The notes beneath the pieces were generated by a model, which was given only the letters and a program-made list of their open reading frames with translations, did not search any database and was not told where the DNA came from. From Woeseia sp034521225 (GTDB taxonomy: Bacteria; Pseudomonadota; Gammaproteobacteria; Steroidobacterales; Woeseiaceae), in contig JAXHMR010000016.1 of NCBI GenBank assembly GCA_034521225.1, positions 62,001 to 126,000 on the forward strand: a DNA stretch of 64,000 bases. Reading direction: 5' to 3'. The position numbers and the translations under genes were made by a program. Below are positions 39,427-50,251 of the stretch, piece after piece. Position 1 is the stretch's first letter. The number at the start of each line of letters is the position of its first letter.

Positions 39427-41943
39427 AGTTTTTCCGGAACGTAATGCCCCAGGTCCGGGGTTCGTGCGGATACGCCATCAACTTGCCGTCCTGAACGGGC
39501 ACGTCGAAAACCGTCTCAAAGAAACGCTCATCGGTAATGTTGCGACCCCAGATCGACAGCTCCGCATTGATGCTTTCAAAAGTCAGGCCCACCATGACGT
39601 TCAGGTTGTCGAACGACGATCGCAGTTTCAGCGGATCGTTGTTGCCATCGGTCATTGTGTCCGAGATGTACGAGTACTCACCGCGCACGTAGACACCCGT
39701 CGAATTGCCGACGACAAAACTCTTCGTCGCGCCGAGGTAGAACGAATTCTCCGGATTGCTCGGGATGCGGTCGCCCGACCTGTCACAGACGCTGGCCGTC
39801 GGGTCAAAAGGCCCGGCCGAGGCGTCAAAGCCGGGATCGACGGTGCCGGTATGGAACGGCGTTGCGCGCCAGCAGGTACCGTTCAGGAACTGCTCGTAAT
39901 CGGCAATCGAATACACGTAGTTCGCCTGCAGGTTGAAGGTCTCGACCGGCGACCACCAGAGCTCGATCTCGCCGCCATAAGTATCGGCGTTGCCGGCATT
40001 TTGCAGGTTGAAGCCATTGCCGGTAAATGCATTGGACTGAAGGTCCTCAACCTGTGTGTTATGCAACGCAACATTCAGTCGCATCGACTGGTTCGGAAAA
40101 TCGGCCTTCATGCCGATCTCGAACGCCTCCGACGTCTCAGACCCGAACGTCTGCGAGAAAATCGGATTGATGCGATCGGTATTCGTGCCGCCCGACTTGT
40201 AGCCGGTGCCGAAAGATGCGTAGAACAATGTTGTGTCGCTCGCGAACCACGACAGCTTGACGGTACCGGTCAGCTGGTCGTCTTCGAGATTTTCGACCAG
40301 CGGGGCCTGCGGCGCCAGCGCCGGCTGCGTGTACATGCCCCAGCCCGGCGTATAAGTTGGTCCGAACGCGGCCAGTAATGTCGGTGCGTTGGCCGGATCG
40401 GTCGGATCGAGCCAAGCCCATCTGTATCAGTGTCAGCACGGTGACGATTTGCGTGAAATCCGGTGGCGGTCCCAGCGGGCTGTTTTCGAACGTGCCCCGC
40501 AGTTCTTTTTCCTCGTCTGTGTAGCGTAGTCCGGCCGTCAAGATGAATTCATCGCTCAGCTCGAAATCCGCCTGCGCAAACACGGCCCAGTTTTCGTGCT
40601 GCTGCAGCATGACGTCACGGGCGAATGCCGTTGACGGGAACGGATCGGCAACCGGCGGAAACGGCGGCGAGAACAGGTTGATGCTGCTGATAACCTGGGA
40701 AAGCAGCGGGTCCGCCGATAAAAACGCTGAGGTAGCCGCGCCGAGATCCAGCGTTGATGAATTGTCCAGGTCCTGTGAGAAGTAGTAGACACCCGCGACG
40801 TACGTTGTCCTGTCACCAAGACCGCCGGTCAGGCGCAATTCCTGCGAAACCGAATTCTGCTCGGCGCGATTGGTGTCGGTCAGGATATCGACATTACTGA
40901 AGTCGGCGTCAATCTGGTCGAAGCTGTCAAATTCACGATAGGCAGAGATCGATGTCAGCGTGGTGCCGCCGAAATCGTAGTTCAGTTCCAGCGACACTCC
41001 GGCATCTTCGTTGGACGACTGCGGCAGACGGTTCAGCGCCGTGACATGATCTTCGAACCGGTCCCCAGTGATCACGGTGCCACCGAGACCCAGCAGCAGG
41101 GCATCGGACCCGAATACCGGCCCGCCCATGCCGTCCGTACGCCCGGAATGCCGTAATGTTGTCCTGGCGCGTCAACGCCGCACAGCAGATTTCATTGATT
41201 TCCGCGTAATCGGCAATCAGGCGGATGTCGAGCTGGTCGTTGGGGGTAAATAAAACCTGCAAGCGGCCGCCGGCGCGGTCGCGGTCATTGATCACGTCGT
41301 CACCCAGATTCAGGTCTGATACGTAACCGTCACGTTGGCCCGAAAATCCGGTAACGCGCAGCGCAAGCACATCGTCGACGAGCGACAGGTTTGTTGCGCC
41401 GGCGATATTCAGCAGCCCGTAATCGCCGGCCGTCACTTCAAGAAACGCGTTCCGTTCGTGTCCGGGCTGGACCGAGCGGATGATGATGGCGCCCGACGGC
41501 GTGTTCTTGCCGAACAGTGTGCCTTGCGGCCCGCGCAGTACTTCTACCGCCGCGATGTCCACGAGGTTGTTAATAATCGAACTTGGCCGCGCGCGATAGA
41601 CTTCGTCGATGTAGAGCCCTACCGACGACTCAAGACCGAAGTTCTGGGCGCTGGTGCCGATACCGCGAATGGAGAAACTGGACGTCGTTGAATTCTGGCT
41701 CTGGTTGGAGATCAGGGATGGTGCAATCGCCGCGAGATCGCGAATGTCCTTGATCGCCGATTCCTCCAGCATGCGCCCGGTATAAGCGGTCACTGCCACC
41801 GGTACGTCCTGAATGTTCTGCTCGCGCTTCTGCGCCGTTACCACGATTTCTTCGATCTGGCCCTGGGCCTGCGTGTTGCCGGCCACCAGGCCCAGCAATG
41901 CGACTACCGCCAGCATTCGGCCCGCTGATTGTGACGTCACCAT
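39419..41943 (-). CDS. TonB-dependent outer-membrane receptor (frameshifted)
   Basis: About 841 residues. GGGGGG precedes ATG 41943. The signal peptide is SAGRMLAVVALLGLVAGNTQ followed by AQGQ, then a TonB-box-like IEEIVVTAQKREQNIQDVPV, plug-domain motifs SFSIRGIGTSAQNFGLESSV and VEVLRGPQGTLFGKNTPSGA, and a 22-strand barrel ending WGITFRKNFD with a terminal aromatic region. This is the iron-complex/carbohydrate uptake architecture common in marine bacteria; the ligand is not readable. Frame changes lie near 41130 and 40340. It is followed, with an eight-base overlap, by the 4-hydroxybutyryl-CoA dehydratase-like gene and diverges from the DapA-family lyase gene. Confidence 0.92.
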
Positions 41944-42149
41944 AATTCCCCCCGAGACCGCTCGTCTCTGTCCGGTTAAACTTTTAACTGCGCGGTATCG
42001 CGCAGGTTCATGAGCCGCATAGTACTGCTTCCGCGCGCTTTTTTGCTGCTTTTTTCTCAACCTGCACACCCCGCCCCGTGCCGATTGTCGGCGGCGGCCT
42101 CGCCACGCATAATGACCGGCCTGTCCTGCCGCCGACGGATCAACCATAG

Positions 42150-43052
42150 ATGCAGCTCGAGGGCATTTACACGCCGCTTATAACCCCTTTTTGCCGGAAC
42201 CTGTCACTGGATTATGACGCGTATGGCGCCGCCATCGACTGGCAGATCGACAACGGCGTGCACGGCGTCATTGTCGGTGGCTCAACCGGCGAATTCCATG
42301 CTCTGACAACCGACGAACGTATTGAGCAGCTGTATTTTGCCGCACGCCGGATCGACGGTCGCATACCGATGATTGCCGGCGTCAACGACCTGCTGGCGAC
42401 ACGCACTGAACACCTGGCCGCGGCCGCACGCGATGCCGGAGCGAGCGCCCTGCTTGTCGCTGCACCGCCCTACTCGCTGCCCGGTGCCGCCGAACTTGTC
42501 GCGCACTGCCGCCGCATCGATCGCGTTGCCGGCCTGCCCATCATCCTCTACAACTACCCGGCGCGCACCGGCGTCGATTTGGATGCCGATTTCCTGGGAC
42601 GAGCCGTGCGCATTGAAAACATCTGCGCGATCAAGGAATCGAGCGGCAGCGTTGAACGCATACATACACTGGTGCAGCAGTTTCCCGAACTGCAGCTAAG
42701 CGCCGGTACCGAGGACCTGGTACTCGAGTTTTTTGCCTGGGGCGCGCGCAGCTGGGTATCGGTGATTGCCAATTTCATGCCGCAGGCGGCCGTACGCCTT
42801 TACGAGATGTGCGTGCTCGAAAACGATTTCGCGGCCGGCCGGCGGCTAATGCAACAACTGCTGCCACTGATGCTATGCCTGGAACGCGGCGGCGCATTCC
42901 TGCAAAGCGTCAAGCTTGCCTGTGAGCTCCACGGACGGCCTGGCGGTCCGGTACGGCCGCCGCTTGCACCGCTCGGCAAGGCGCAGCAGCGCGATGTCAC
43001 GCGTATCGTACGCGACGCCGGGCGCGCCGTGGATAACGTACTCGCTCAATAA
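42150..43052 (+). CDS. Dihydrodipicolinate synthase/N-acetylneuraminate lyase family protein, probable pyrroline-hydroxycarboxylate deaminase
   Basis: A 300-residue TIM-barrel class-I aldolase: GIYTPLITPFCRNLSLDYDA, HGVIVGGSTGEFHALTTDER, LPIILYNYPARTGVDLDADF with the catalytic Tyr, and NICAIKESSGSVERIHTLVQ with the Schiff-base Lys. True DapA carries GTTGE; here it is GSTGE. The neighbouring hydroxyproline epimerase and FAD dehydrogenase suggest the hydroxyproline-pathway member of this family (LhpC/HypD type), which deaminates 1-pyrroline-4-hydroxy-2-carboxylate to 2-oxoglutarate semialdehyde. That role is inferred from context. It is intact, followed by the symporter gene 27 bases on. Confidence 0.83.
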   Translation: MQLEGIYTPLITPFCRNLSLDYDAYGAAIDWQIDNGVHGVIVGGSTGEFHALTTDERIEQLYFAARRIDGRIPMIAGVNDLLATRTEHLAAAARDAGASALLVAAPPYSLPGAAELVAHCRRIDRVAGLPIILYNYPARTGVDLDADFLGRAVRIENICAIKESSGSVERIHTLVQQFPELQLSAGTEDLVLEFFAWGARSWVSVIANFMPQAAVRLYEMCVLENDFAAGRRLMQQLLPLMLCLERGGAFLQSVKLACELHGRPGGPVRPPLAPLGKAQQRDVTRIVRDAGRAVDNVLAQ

Positions 43053-43079
43053 CATTACGACAAACCAGGGGGAACATTC

Positions 43080-44462
43080 ATGACAGCACCGGTTGCAGGC
43101 GGCCCGCGCGAAAACTGGACGTCACGCCTGACGTTCCTGATGGCATCCGTCGGCTTCGCCGTCGGCCTCGGCAATATCTGGCGTTTTCCTTACGTCGTCG
43201 GCGAAAGCGGCGGCAGCGCATTTATTTTCATCTACCTGCTGTTTGCCTTCGGCATCGGCGTGCCGCTGGTCATGGCCGAATGGACAATCGGCCGCCGCAG
43301 CCGCGCGGCGTCGGCCTCCGGCAGCATACGCGCCGTCGCCGACGAGGCCGGGGTATCGCGGCGCTGGGGAAATGTTGGCGGGATAGCGGTACTTGCCGCA
43401 TTCATGCTGATCACGTTTTACACGGTAATCGCGGGATGGACGATGGACTACTTCGTCCTGGCTGCATCGGGTACGTTCGAAGCGATTGATGCGGTCACGT
43501 CGCAATCCACGTTCGAGGCACTGCTGCAAAGTCCGGGGCGGCTGGCTTTCTGGCACACCGTTGTCATCATCCTCACTGTCTATATCAACGCACGGGGAAT
43601 CCATGGCGGCATCGAAAAGGCCGTCAACCTGCTGATGCCCGCGCTGTTCCTGTTTGTCATCATCATGGTCGGCTATGCCTGGGCCGTCGGCGATATGGCC
43701 GCAGCGGTGCGCTTCATGCTGACACCGGACTTCTCCAGGCTTACCGCGGATACGATGCTCGTTGCACTCGGCCAGGCGTTCTTCTCGATAGGTATTGCGA
43801 TGGCCGTCATGATTACCTATGGATCGTATCTCGATCGCTCGACATCGATACCGCAGAACGCATTTATTGTCGTCGGCGCCGATACACTGGTCGCCTGTCT
43901 CGCGGGATTTGCTATCTTTCCGCTGGTTTTCCAGCACGGGCTGGCGCCGGACACCGGTACCGGCCTGGTGTTCCAGACCCTGCCAATTGCCTTCGGTGAT
44001 TTGCCCGGCGGGCAGGTGTTCGGCAGCATTTTCTTCCTGCTGCTGATTGCCGCCGCCGTAACGTCCTGCATTGGCATATTCGCGCCGGTTGTGTCGTGGA
44101 CCGAAGAGCGATTCGGCCTGAGCCACTCACGTGCGTCACTGCTCGCCGGGTTGGTGGCCTGGGTAACGGGCTTCGCCAGCATACTGTCGTTCAACTGGCT
44201 GTCGGACTTTTATCCGCTGGCGTTTCTGCCCGGCTTCAATCCCGAACCATCGTATGACAGCGTCGACTTCATCATGGCCAACGTGCTGCTGCCGGTCGGT
44301 GCACTGCTGACCGCCATTTTTATCGGCTGGCGTGTCGGGGCCACAATCACCCGCGACGAAATGGGCTTGTCAGACGGTGCATTCCGCGTGTGGCAGTTCC
44401 TGATTCGCTTCGTCGTGCCGATTGCCGTTGGCTTTATCTTTGTTAACGGCATAACCGCCTGA
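43080..44462 (+). CDS. Neurotransmitter:sodium symporter (NSS/SNF) family amino-acid transporter
   Basis: A 460-residue membrane protein with about eleven to twelve helices. TM1 carries the sodium and substrate site GFAVGLGNIWRFPYVVGESG. TM6-like AVMITYGSYLDRSTSIPQNA and TM8 follow, and the C-terminus ends in FVVPIAVGFIFVNGITA. The LeuT fold imports amino acids with sodium. It is the second gene of a unit with the DapA-family lyase, preceded by AGGGGGAACATTC, so an imino or amino acid such as hydroxyproline is a reasonable cargo, by inference. The reading frame is intact. It is followed by repeat copy B. Confidence 0.92.
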   Translation: MTAPVAGGPRENWTSRLTFLMASVGFAVGLGNIWRFPYVVGESGGSAFIFIYLLFAFGIGVPLVMAEWTIGRRSRAASASGSIRAVADEAGVSRRWGNVGGIAVLAAFMLITFYTVIAGWTMDYFVLAASGTFEAIDAVTSQSTFEALLQSPGRLAFWHTVVIILTVYINARGIHGGIEKAVNLLMPALFLFVIIMVGYAWAVGDMAAAVRFMLTPDFSRLTADTMLVALGQAFFSIGIAMAVMITYGSYLDRSTSIPQNAFIVVGADTLVACLAGFAIFPLVFQHGLAPDTGTGLVFQTLPIAFGDLPGGQVFGSIFFLLLIAAAVTSCIGIFAPVVSWTEERFGLSHSRASLLAGLVAWVTGFASILSFNWLSDFYPLAFLPGFNPEPSYDSVDFIMANVLLPVGALLTAIFIGWRVGATITRDEMGLSDGAFRVWQFLIRFVVPIAVGFIFVNGITA

Positions 44463-44479
44463 CGTTCACAGCTTCGCTC

Positions 44480-44663
44480 GGATTATTCATGAACGGCACG
44501 GAGGTCGGGGCGGAGGTGTACCCCGGGGAGGGCTTTTCAGGGCTGTGCCGGACTTCGGAACGTTCCGGCACAGAGCGTACAGGGACGTATTCGCACAGCG
44601 TCCCTGGAAAGCTCCGGAATGCGCCTCCGCCTACCACCGAACTAAAACGTTCATGAATAATCC
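44480..44663. repeat. Nested palindromic repeat, copy B
   Basis: A 184-bp element between convergent genes, the NSS symporter and the amidohydrolase. Outer ends are GGATTATTCATGAACGG (44480-44496) and CGTTCATGAATAATCC (44648-44663). The left inner arm (44522-44541) is identical to copy A's 20 bases. The right inner arm is eroded to CCTGGAAAGCTCCGGAA. The core has its own hairpin, GTGCCGGA...TTCCGGCAC, followed by ACAGGGACGTATTCGCACAG. Same orientation as copy A. Confidence 0.88.
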
Positions 44664-44682
44664 GTCTACATTTGCGTGACGT

Positions 44683-46332
44683 TCACCGCTCTGAGGGCGC
44701 TGTGGTCACCGGCATCGGGCCTGGTCCGATGCCCCGTTCCGCTTTCTGTGCACGGACGAGGTCGGCGACATCATCGAGCAGGGCGCGTGCGTCGTAGACA
44801 ATGCCGTCGCGTATCGTGTAGTCGATGCCGCCTACGCGTTCGACTTCCTGTGTGTCGTCGTTCAGCCGCAGTGCGCCGGTACCGTAGAGCACGTGGAGGT
44901 TCTCGAGGGGGTTTTCGCGGATAACGACCAGGTCGGCTTTTTTGCCCGGCGCGATCGAGCCAACCTCATCATCGATACCGAGGACGCGGGCACCCTGCAG
45001 CGTCGCGGCATGCAGTACTTCGAGTGGCGTGAAGCCTGCTTCGCGCAGCAGGGCCAGTTCCGTGATGTAGCCGAAACCGTACGTGCTGTAAATGTAGCCG
45101 GCATCGGAGCCGACGGACACACGTCCGCCGCGGTTCTTGTACTCGTTGACGAACTGCATCCACAGCCGGTAGTTCTCCTTCCAGGCGATCTCGTCCTCGA
45201 GCGTCCAGTAGAACCAGTATGAGCCGTGCGCGTTGCGGTTCGGGCGGAAGAAGTCCCACAGTGATGGCATTGTGTACTCGTCGTGCCATTCGGCGCGCCG
45301 CATGCGCATGAAGTCGCGGCTGGCGACGTAAATCGTAAACGTAGGCGACAAGGCGAATCCCCTCGCCAGCAGCGTCTCCATTACCTCGTTCCAGTTTCAC
45401 TGCCGGGCTTCGCAGCCTGTTGCCACAGGCGGCCGGCTTCGCCGAACCGATGCTGTTCGTTCTGGTACACGTAGTCGTTCGGGTAGTGCTGGATCGTGCG
45501 ATCGACGAACATCGCCTCGGGCAGCCCGTACCAGTGTTCCATCGAGTTCAGACCGCGTTCGGACGTTGCCAGCACGTTGGCGTGCTTCACGGCCAGTTGG
45601 GCGTGATGCATGGTCGACCTCAAGCCCGCCTTGTTCGCTTCATCTAGCGCCGCCCAGAGGATGTTCTCTTCTGCGCCGATGAACTTGACGCCGCTCGCGC
45701 CTGCCCGCTCGATGCGGCGGATCCATTCACGTGCCTCGTCCGGCGTATTGATCGCTCCGGAATCGCCGGTGCCGAACATCGGATAGATTTCCAGCCGCGG
45801 CCCGGTCACCTTGTTTTGCGCAAGCTGCCCGGCGACGTTTACCTGCCACCCGGTGTCATGATCGCTGCCCACGCGTTCGGCCACTGGTCACGCCGTGTGC
45901 CAGCCACAGTTTCAGCACATACTCGGGCGGCACGTTCTGGCCCGACTTCGTCGTATGCAGGTGCAGGTGTGTATCAACGAACCCGGGCAGGATATACATG
46001 CCCGTCACATCGAGTTCCTCGCCGCCGTCGAGTGGTGGTCGACGCTCCGGATCGACCGGCAGTTTCGGGAAGCCGACGACACGCACTTCGGTGATGCGGT
46101 CTCCCTCGATGACGATGTCTACCGGACCCTGGGCCGGCGCGCCGGTCCCGTCGATCAGGTAACCGCCACGCAGAATCAGGCGCTGGTACGGCCCGTCGCC
46201 CTCGGTGCGCGGCGGAATGACGACGTCGTCGTCCTGTGCCGCAACGGACGTCGCAGCGAGTGCCAGAATGCAGCCGATTACCGGCAGCACCAGGGCTGAT
46301 AGAAGTTGCTTGATTATTCCCGTTACGCTCAT
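44683..46332 (-). CDS. Exported amidohydrolase, imidazolonepropionase/prolidase-like (frameshifted)
   Basis: About 550 residues. ATG 46332 follows GGGGGATGAC. The signal peptide is LLSALVLPVIGCILALAATS then VAAQ. The metal-dependent barrel follows: GGYLIDGTGAPAQGPVDIVI, ILPGFVDTHLHLHTTKSG with the HxH pair, GASGVKFIGAEENILWAALD with the likely carbamylated Lys, STMHHAQLAV, GGRVSVGSDAGYIYSTYGFG with the last metal Asp, and GSIAPGKKADLVVIRENPLE. Periplasmic members cleave dipeptides (often Xaa-Pro) or lactams. That would supply imino acids to the adjacent hydroxyproline genes, which is inference. Frame changes lie near 45870 and 45385. Confidence 0.88.
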
Positions 46333-46424
46333 GTCATCCCCCGAATCGGATTGCAGCTGCATGGTTTCCGGCGCAGGGTAGACTATACGACGTGAGCATG
46401 CAGCGCGGGGAGGTCAGTGACGGC

Positions 46425-47403
46425 ATGAATCTTGAGCAAATCGACGTTATCGATTCACACACCGGCGGCGAGCCGACGCGGGTCATCCTTGCGGGCGGTC
46501 CCGTCCTCAACTCGCGATCGCTGCCTGAGTGTGTCGACGAACTGCGGAAGAAGCACGATGAGTTCCGCGCGGCAATCGTCAATGAACCCCGCGGTTCCGA
46601 TGTCCTGGTCGGCGCATTGCTGCGGCCCGCGCAGGAAGCTGCAAATGCTGCCGGCGTCGTTTTTTTCAACAACGTCGGCTATCTCGGCATGTGCGGGCAT
46701 GGGACGATCGGCATTGCCGTAACGCTGGCCGCTGAGGGCCGGCTCGAAAGGGGTATGCATCGTCTCGAGACGCCTGCGGGCACGGTTACGGTCACGCTGC
46801 ACGATGCCAATCGCGTCAGCGTCGCCAATGTAGCCAGCTACTGCTACCGGCGTAATGTGGCGCTCCACGTCGACGGTATCGGCACTGTGCACGGTGACAT
46901 AGCCTGGGGCGGCAACTGGTTCTTCCTGGTGTCGGATCACGGGCAGTCGCTCGAGCTCGCCAACGCTGAACTGATTTGACGGACTGGTGCTGGAAACTGC
47001 GTCTTGCGCTGGATGCGAGCACTATCCGGGGTGCCGGCGGCGCACAGATTGACCATATCGAACTGTGCGGACCGCCGTCAGACAGCCGCAAGGCCGACGG
47101 ACGCAACTTCGTCCTGTGCCCGGGCAAAGCCTACGATCGTTCGCCGTGCGGCACCGGCACCAGCGCAAAAATCGCCTGCCTGCTGCAAAGCGGCCGCCTG
47201 CTGCCCGGTGAGACCTGGCGCCAGGAGAGCATAACCGGCAGCGTATTCGATGCGGTGGGTGAACTGGCCGGCGATCACGTGTTGCCGACGATCACGGGTT
47301 CGGCGTCGGGTAACAGGACCGGACGACTCTGATTTTTTGAAGGCGGCGCTGCGTTCCGCTACGGCCTGCTGGCGGCGGCACGCGACTCCCGTCGGGTCAA
47401 TGA
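46425..47403 (+). CDS. 4-hydroxyproline epimerase (proline racemase family, frameshifted)
   Basis: About 326 residues from MNLEQIDVIDSHTGGEPTRV, which is characteristic of the epimerase branch. Both catalytic cysteines are present: GYLGMCGHGTIGIAVTL and YDRSPCGTGTSAKIACLLQS. Dehydratase members lack the second cysteine, so this one should interconvert trans-4-hydroxy-L-proline and cis-4-hydroxy-D-proline. Breaks are near 46975 (after NAELI) and 47310. At the end, the frame of FEGGAAFRYGL runs on into the next gene; a third frame reaches a TGA at 47401-47403, which I take as the end. It diverges from the amidohydrolase gene and precedes an FAD amino-acid dehydrogenase. Confidence 0.88.
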
Positions 47404-47419
47404 TGCAGGAACCGCGCGT

Positions 47420-48669
47420 GTGACGAACCGGGACGCCGGATCAGTCGTAATTGTCGGCGCGGGCATCATCGGCCTTGCAATCGGCTTGCGCCTGCAACTG
47501 GCGGGCAGAAAGGTAACGCTCATTGATCGCGAGGCGCCGGGCCGCGGCTGCTCGTTCGGCAATGTCGGGCGCATTGCGAACGAGTCCGTCGAGCCACTGG
47601 CTTCGCTGGAAACGTTGCGCGAACAGCGGCCCGCGCTACCTGTTCGCGGCGGACGGACCGCTCGGCATCCGTCTCCGCCATGCACACCGCATCGCTCCAT
47701 GGCTGTTGCGATTCTCGCGCGCATCAACGCCGGCGAACTTCGCCCGCGGGAAGGCTGCGCTGAAATCGTTACAACGGCACAGTCTGCCGGCGTTCACGCG
47801 CCTGCTGGACGACGCCGGCGCACTTTCGCTGTTGAAGGCAAACGGCCACCTGCTGGTCACCGAAGAAAGCAACGCGCTAACGGCCCTGTCACGCCTGCAA
47901 CAACGGCTTGCTGCCGACGACATCCTGGCGCGGCCGGTCAGCCGCAATGACGTGCAACAACTCGCGCCCGGCCTGTCGCCGCAAGTCGCCGGCGGCCTGC
48001 TTTCCCCGACACGGCGCATGTCGTCGAGCCTGACCAGGTCTGCAAGCACCTTGCGGCAACTCATAGAACAGCGGGCGGCACTCTCCCGGAGAAAGCTCAC
48101 CGAAGTGGCGGCGACGTCCGCCGGCGGTTTCAAGGATTGCGCTACGGTCAACTGGAATGTGCCGCCGACGCTGTCGGCGTACCGCCGCGGGCGCCTGGTC
48201 GCGCCCGCTCGCGAGGCAGCTCGGTCACCGCCTGCCGCTCGACACCGAACGCGGCTACCACCTGACGGCCGGCGGCTGGCAATCCGGTTTTCGCATGCCT
48301 GTCGAAAGTCTCGAGCGCCGTACTGTCATGACACCGATGCGCTGGGGTTATTACGAATTCCAGGTCGGCGGGCTCGAGTTGCCGCCGAATCCGGCACGGT
48401 TCGATGCATTGAGCCGTCACCTGCAGGCACTTGTACCCGGTATCGAGCACGTCGCGAGCACAAAATGGATGGGTCACCGGCCGTCACTGCCCGATCATCT
48501 GCCGGTCATCGGCACATGCACGGGACACGACCGCGCGATACTGGCCTTCGGTCACCAGCACCTGGGCCTGACCTTGTCGGGTATTACGGCGGAGATCGTC
48601 GCAGCACTCCTTGACGGCCGGACTCCGGCGGTCGACCTTACGCCCTTTCGCTGCAATCGCTACGACTGA
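47420..48669 (+). CDS. FAD-dependent D-amino-acid dehydrogenase (DadA-like; frameshifted)
   Basis: About 416 residues. The N-terminal dinucleotide motif is VVIVGAGIIGLAIGLRLQLA and GRGCSFGNVGRIANESVEPL. The middle has HRIAPWLLRFSRASTPANFA and GHLLVTEESNALTALSRLQQ. The end has PLDTERGYHLTAGGW, TKWMGHRPSLPDHLPVIGTC and FGHQHLGLTLSGITAEIVAA, all typical of DadA/glycine-oxidase-type enzymes. Placed directly after the hydroxyproline epimerase, it is probably a cis-4-hydroxy-D-proline dehydrogenase. Frame changes lie near 47625 and 48170, with possible smaller ones between. Its end overlaps the convergent symporter gene by about 30 bases. The GTG start has no strong ribosome site. Confidence 0.83.
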
Positions 48670-50055
48670 CATCCAGCGCAGACTCCTGGCCCGCCGCCAC
48701 GCCTGGTTCGTCGGCGGGAATATTTTTCACGAGCCTGCTCAGGACGCCAGCTGCTCATTGCGCCGTTGACGTTCAGCGCCGTCCGCGCCATGTCGATCAG
48801 TGGTTCGATCGATATCAGCAGGGCGACGAGGGCGATCGGAAAGCCCATTGCCGGCAGCACGATCAGGGCGGCAAATGTCGCACCGCCGCCCACGCCCGCG
48901 ACACCGAAGGAACTGATGGCGATTATGCCCACCAACCCGGCGATGAATGACGGGTTCAGTGGGTCGATACCCATCGTCGGTGCCACCATTGTCGCCAGCA
49001 TCGCGGGATAGATACCGGCACAGCCGTTCTGCCCGATCGTCGCGCCGAACGTGGCGGACAGGTTGGCGACCGACACCGGCACATTCAGTTTTTCTCCATC
49101 CGCGTTTCGACATTCAGCGGAACCGCTCGCCGCCGAACTTCGCGACGAAAACGCAAACCAGTACGGGCCAGACCTGTTTCGCATAATGAACAACGTTAAC
49201 GCCGTTCAGTGCCAACAGCAGCGCGTGGACGGCGAACATGATGGCAATCGCAATGTAGGAAGCCAGCACGAATGTCAGCAGGCTCAGTATGTCGTTGGCG
49301 TTCGAGCCCGCAACGACTTTGGTCATCAGGGCGAGTATGCCGTAGGGCGTGAATGCCATGATCAACCGCACCAGCTTCATGACGATCGCCAGCGCGGTTT
49401 CGATGAATCTGCGTATGGCCGCGCCGCGCGCTTCGTCATCCTTTGACACCTGCAACGCGGCGATGCCAAACAGGATGCCGAATACGACCACGGCGATGAT
49501 CGATGTCGGCCGCGCCCCGGTCAGATCCTCGAAAATGTTCGACGGCACGAAGCGCACGAGCATGTCCGCGAAGCCGAGCTCTGCAACAGACTCGCGTCGC
49601 CCCTCCAGCACACTGGCCCGCGCAAGCTCACGCGCACCTTCGGTCAGCCCTTCGGCCGACAGGCCAAAGAGGCTTGCGACGGCAATGCCGACCAGCGCGG
49701 CAACCACCGTGGTACCGATCAGGATACCGATGACCGATCCCCCTATCCTGCCGAGCGCAGCGACTTCGCGCATGCGTATGACGGTGGATATCATCATGAC
49801 CAGCACCAGCGGCGTGGTGATCATCATCAACAGGTTGATATAGGTGCTGCCAACGACGTTGGTCCACTCGAGCGTGCCGTCCAGCACGCCCTTGCTCACC
49901 GGCAAAGAGATCCTGGAGGAGCTCGAAGCACGAACGCCGAGCACCAGGCCGGCAAGGATCTGTTGTGCCAGGCTGATTCCGGGCCGGCGCAACCGCGCCA
50001 GAATGACCATCAGCGCAACGAATATGAGCAGGTTCATCGTGATGAAGCAGATCAT
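48638..50055 (-). CDS. Dicarboxylate/amino acid:cation symporter (DAACS, TcyP-like; frameshifted)
   Basis: About 470 residues of the GltP/TcyP family. Helices include LIFVALMVILARLRRPG, TYINLLMMITTPLVLVMMIS, GGSVIGILIGTTVVAALVGI, FGILFGIAALQVSKDDEARG and LIMAFTPYGILALMTKVVAG, then SATFGATIGQNGCAGIYPAM, the cystine-transporter variant of hairpin HP2, and ISSFGVAGVGGGATFAALIV. It imports an acidic amino acid or cystine with sodium or protons. Frame changes lie near 49110 and 48755. Corrected, it ends LSRLVKNIPADEPGV onward to a TAA at 48638-48640. The N-terminal third after GLVLGV also looks disturbed. Confidence 0.87.
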
Positions 50056-50251
50056 CGTGTTCTGTCCTTGCGACCAGGGTTACTGAACGACACCTGCAAC
50101 CGGGGCGCAGGAGGCTGCCGGCATGCAACCTGTCACTGGCCCGCGCAATCGGTGACGAATCCGGGCTAGTGTACCAACGGGCGCAGGCGCGGTCCCGCCA
50201 GTGGATACGGTTCGGTTCGCGATACGCCATCGCCTCGTCAGCGCCTAGCCC

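Noticed and set aside
39464..40378. Forward open frame of 304 codons opposite the TonB receptor
   Set aside because: Antisense shadow of the receptor barrel, whose C-terminal strands are clear on the reverse strand.
42150..43052. Lysine-pathway dapA
   Set aside because: The GSTGE loop differs from the usual GTTGE, and the surroundings are catabolic, not lysine or cell-wall biosynthesis.
43122..44126. Reverse open frame of 334 codons inside the NSS symporter gene
   Set aside because: The product is hydrophilic, His/Glu-rich and without family; the forward strand encodes an intact sodium symporter.
47330..47460. Fusion of the hydroxyproline epimerase with the FAD dehydrogenase
   Set aside because: The epimerase C-terminus is already out of frame from an indel near 47310; another frame ends at TGA 47401, just before the dehydrogenase start.
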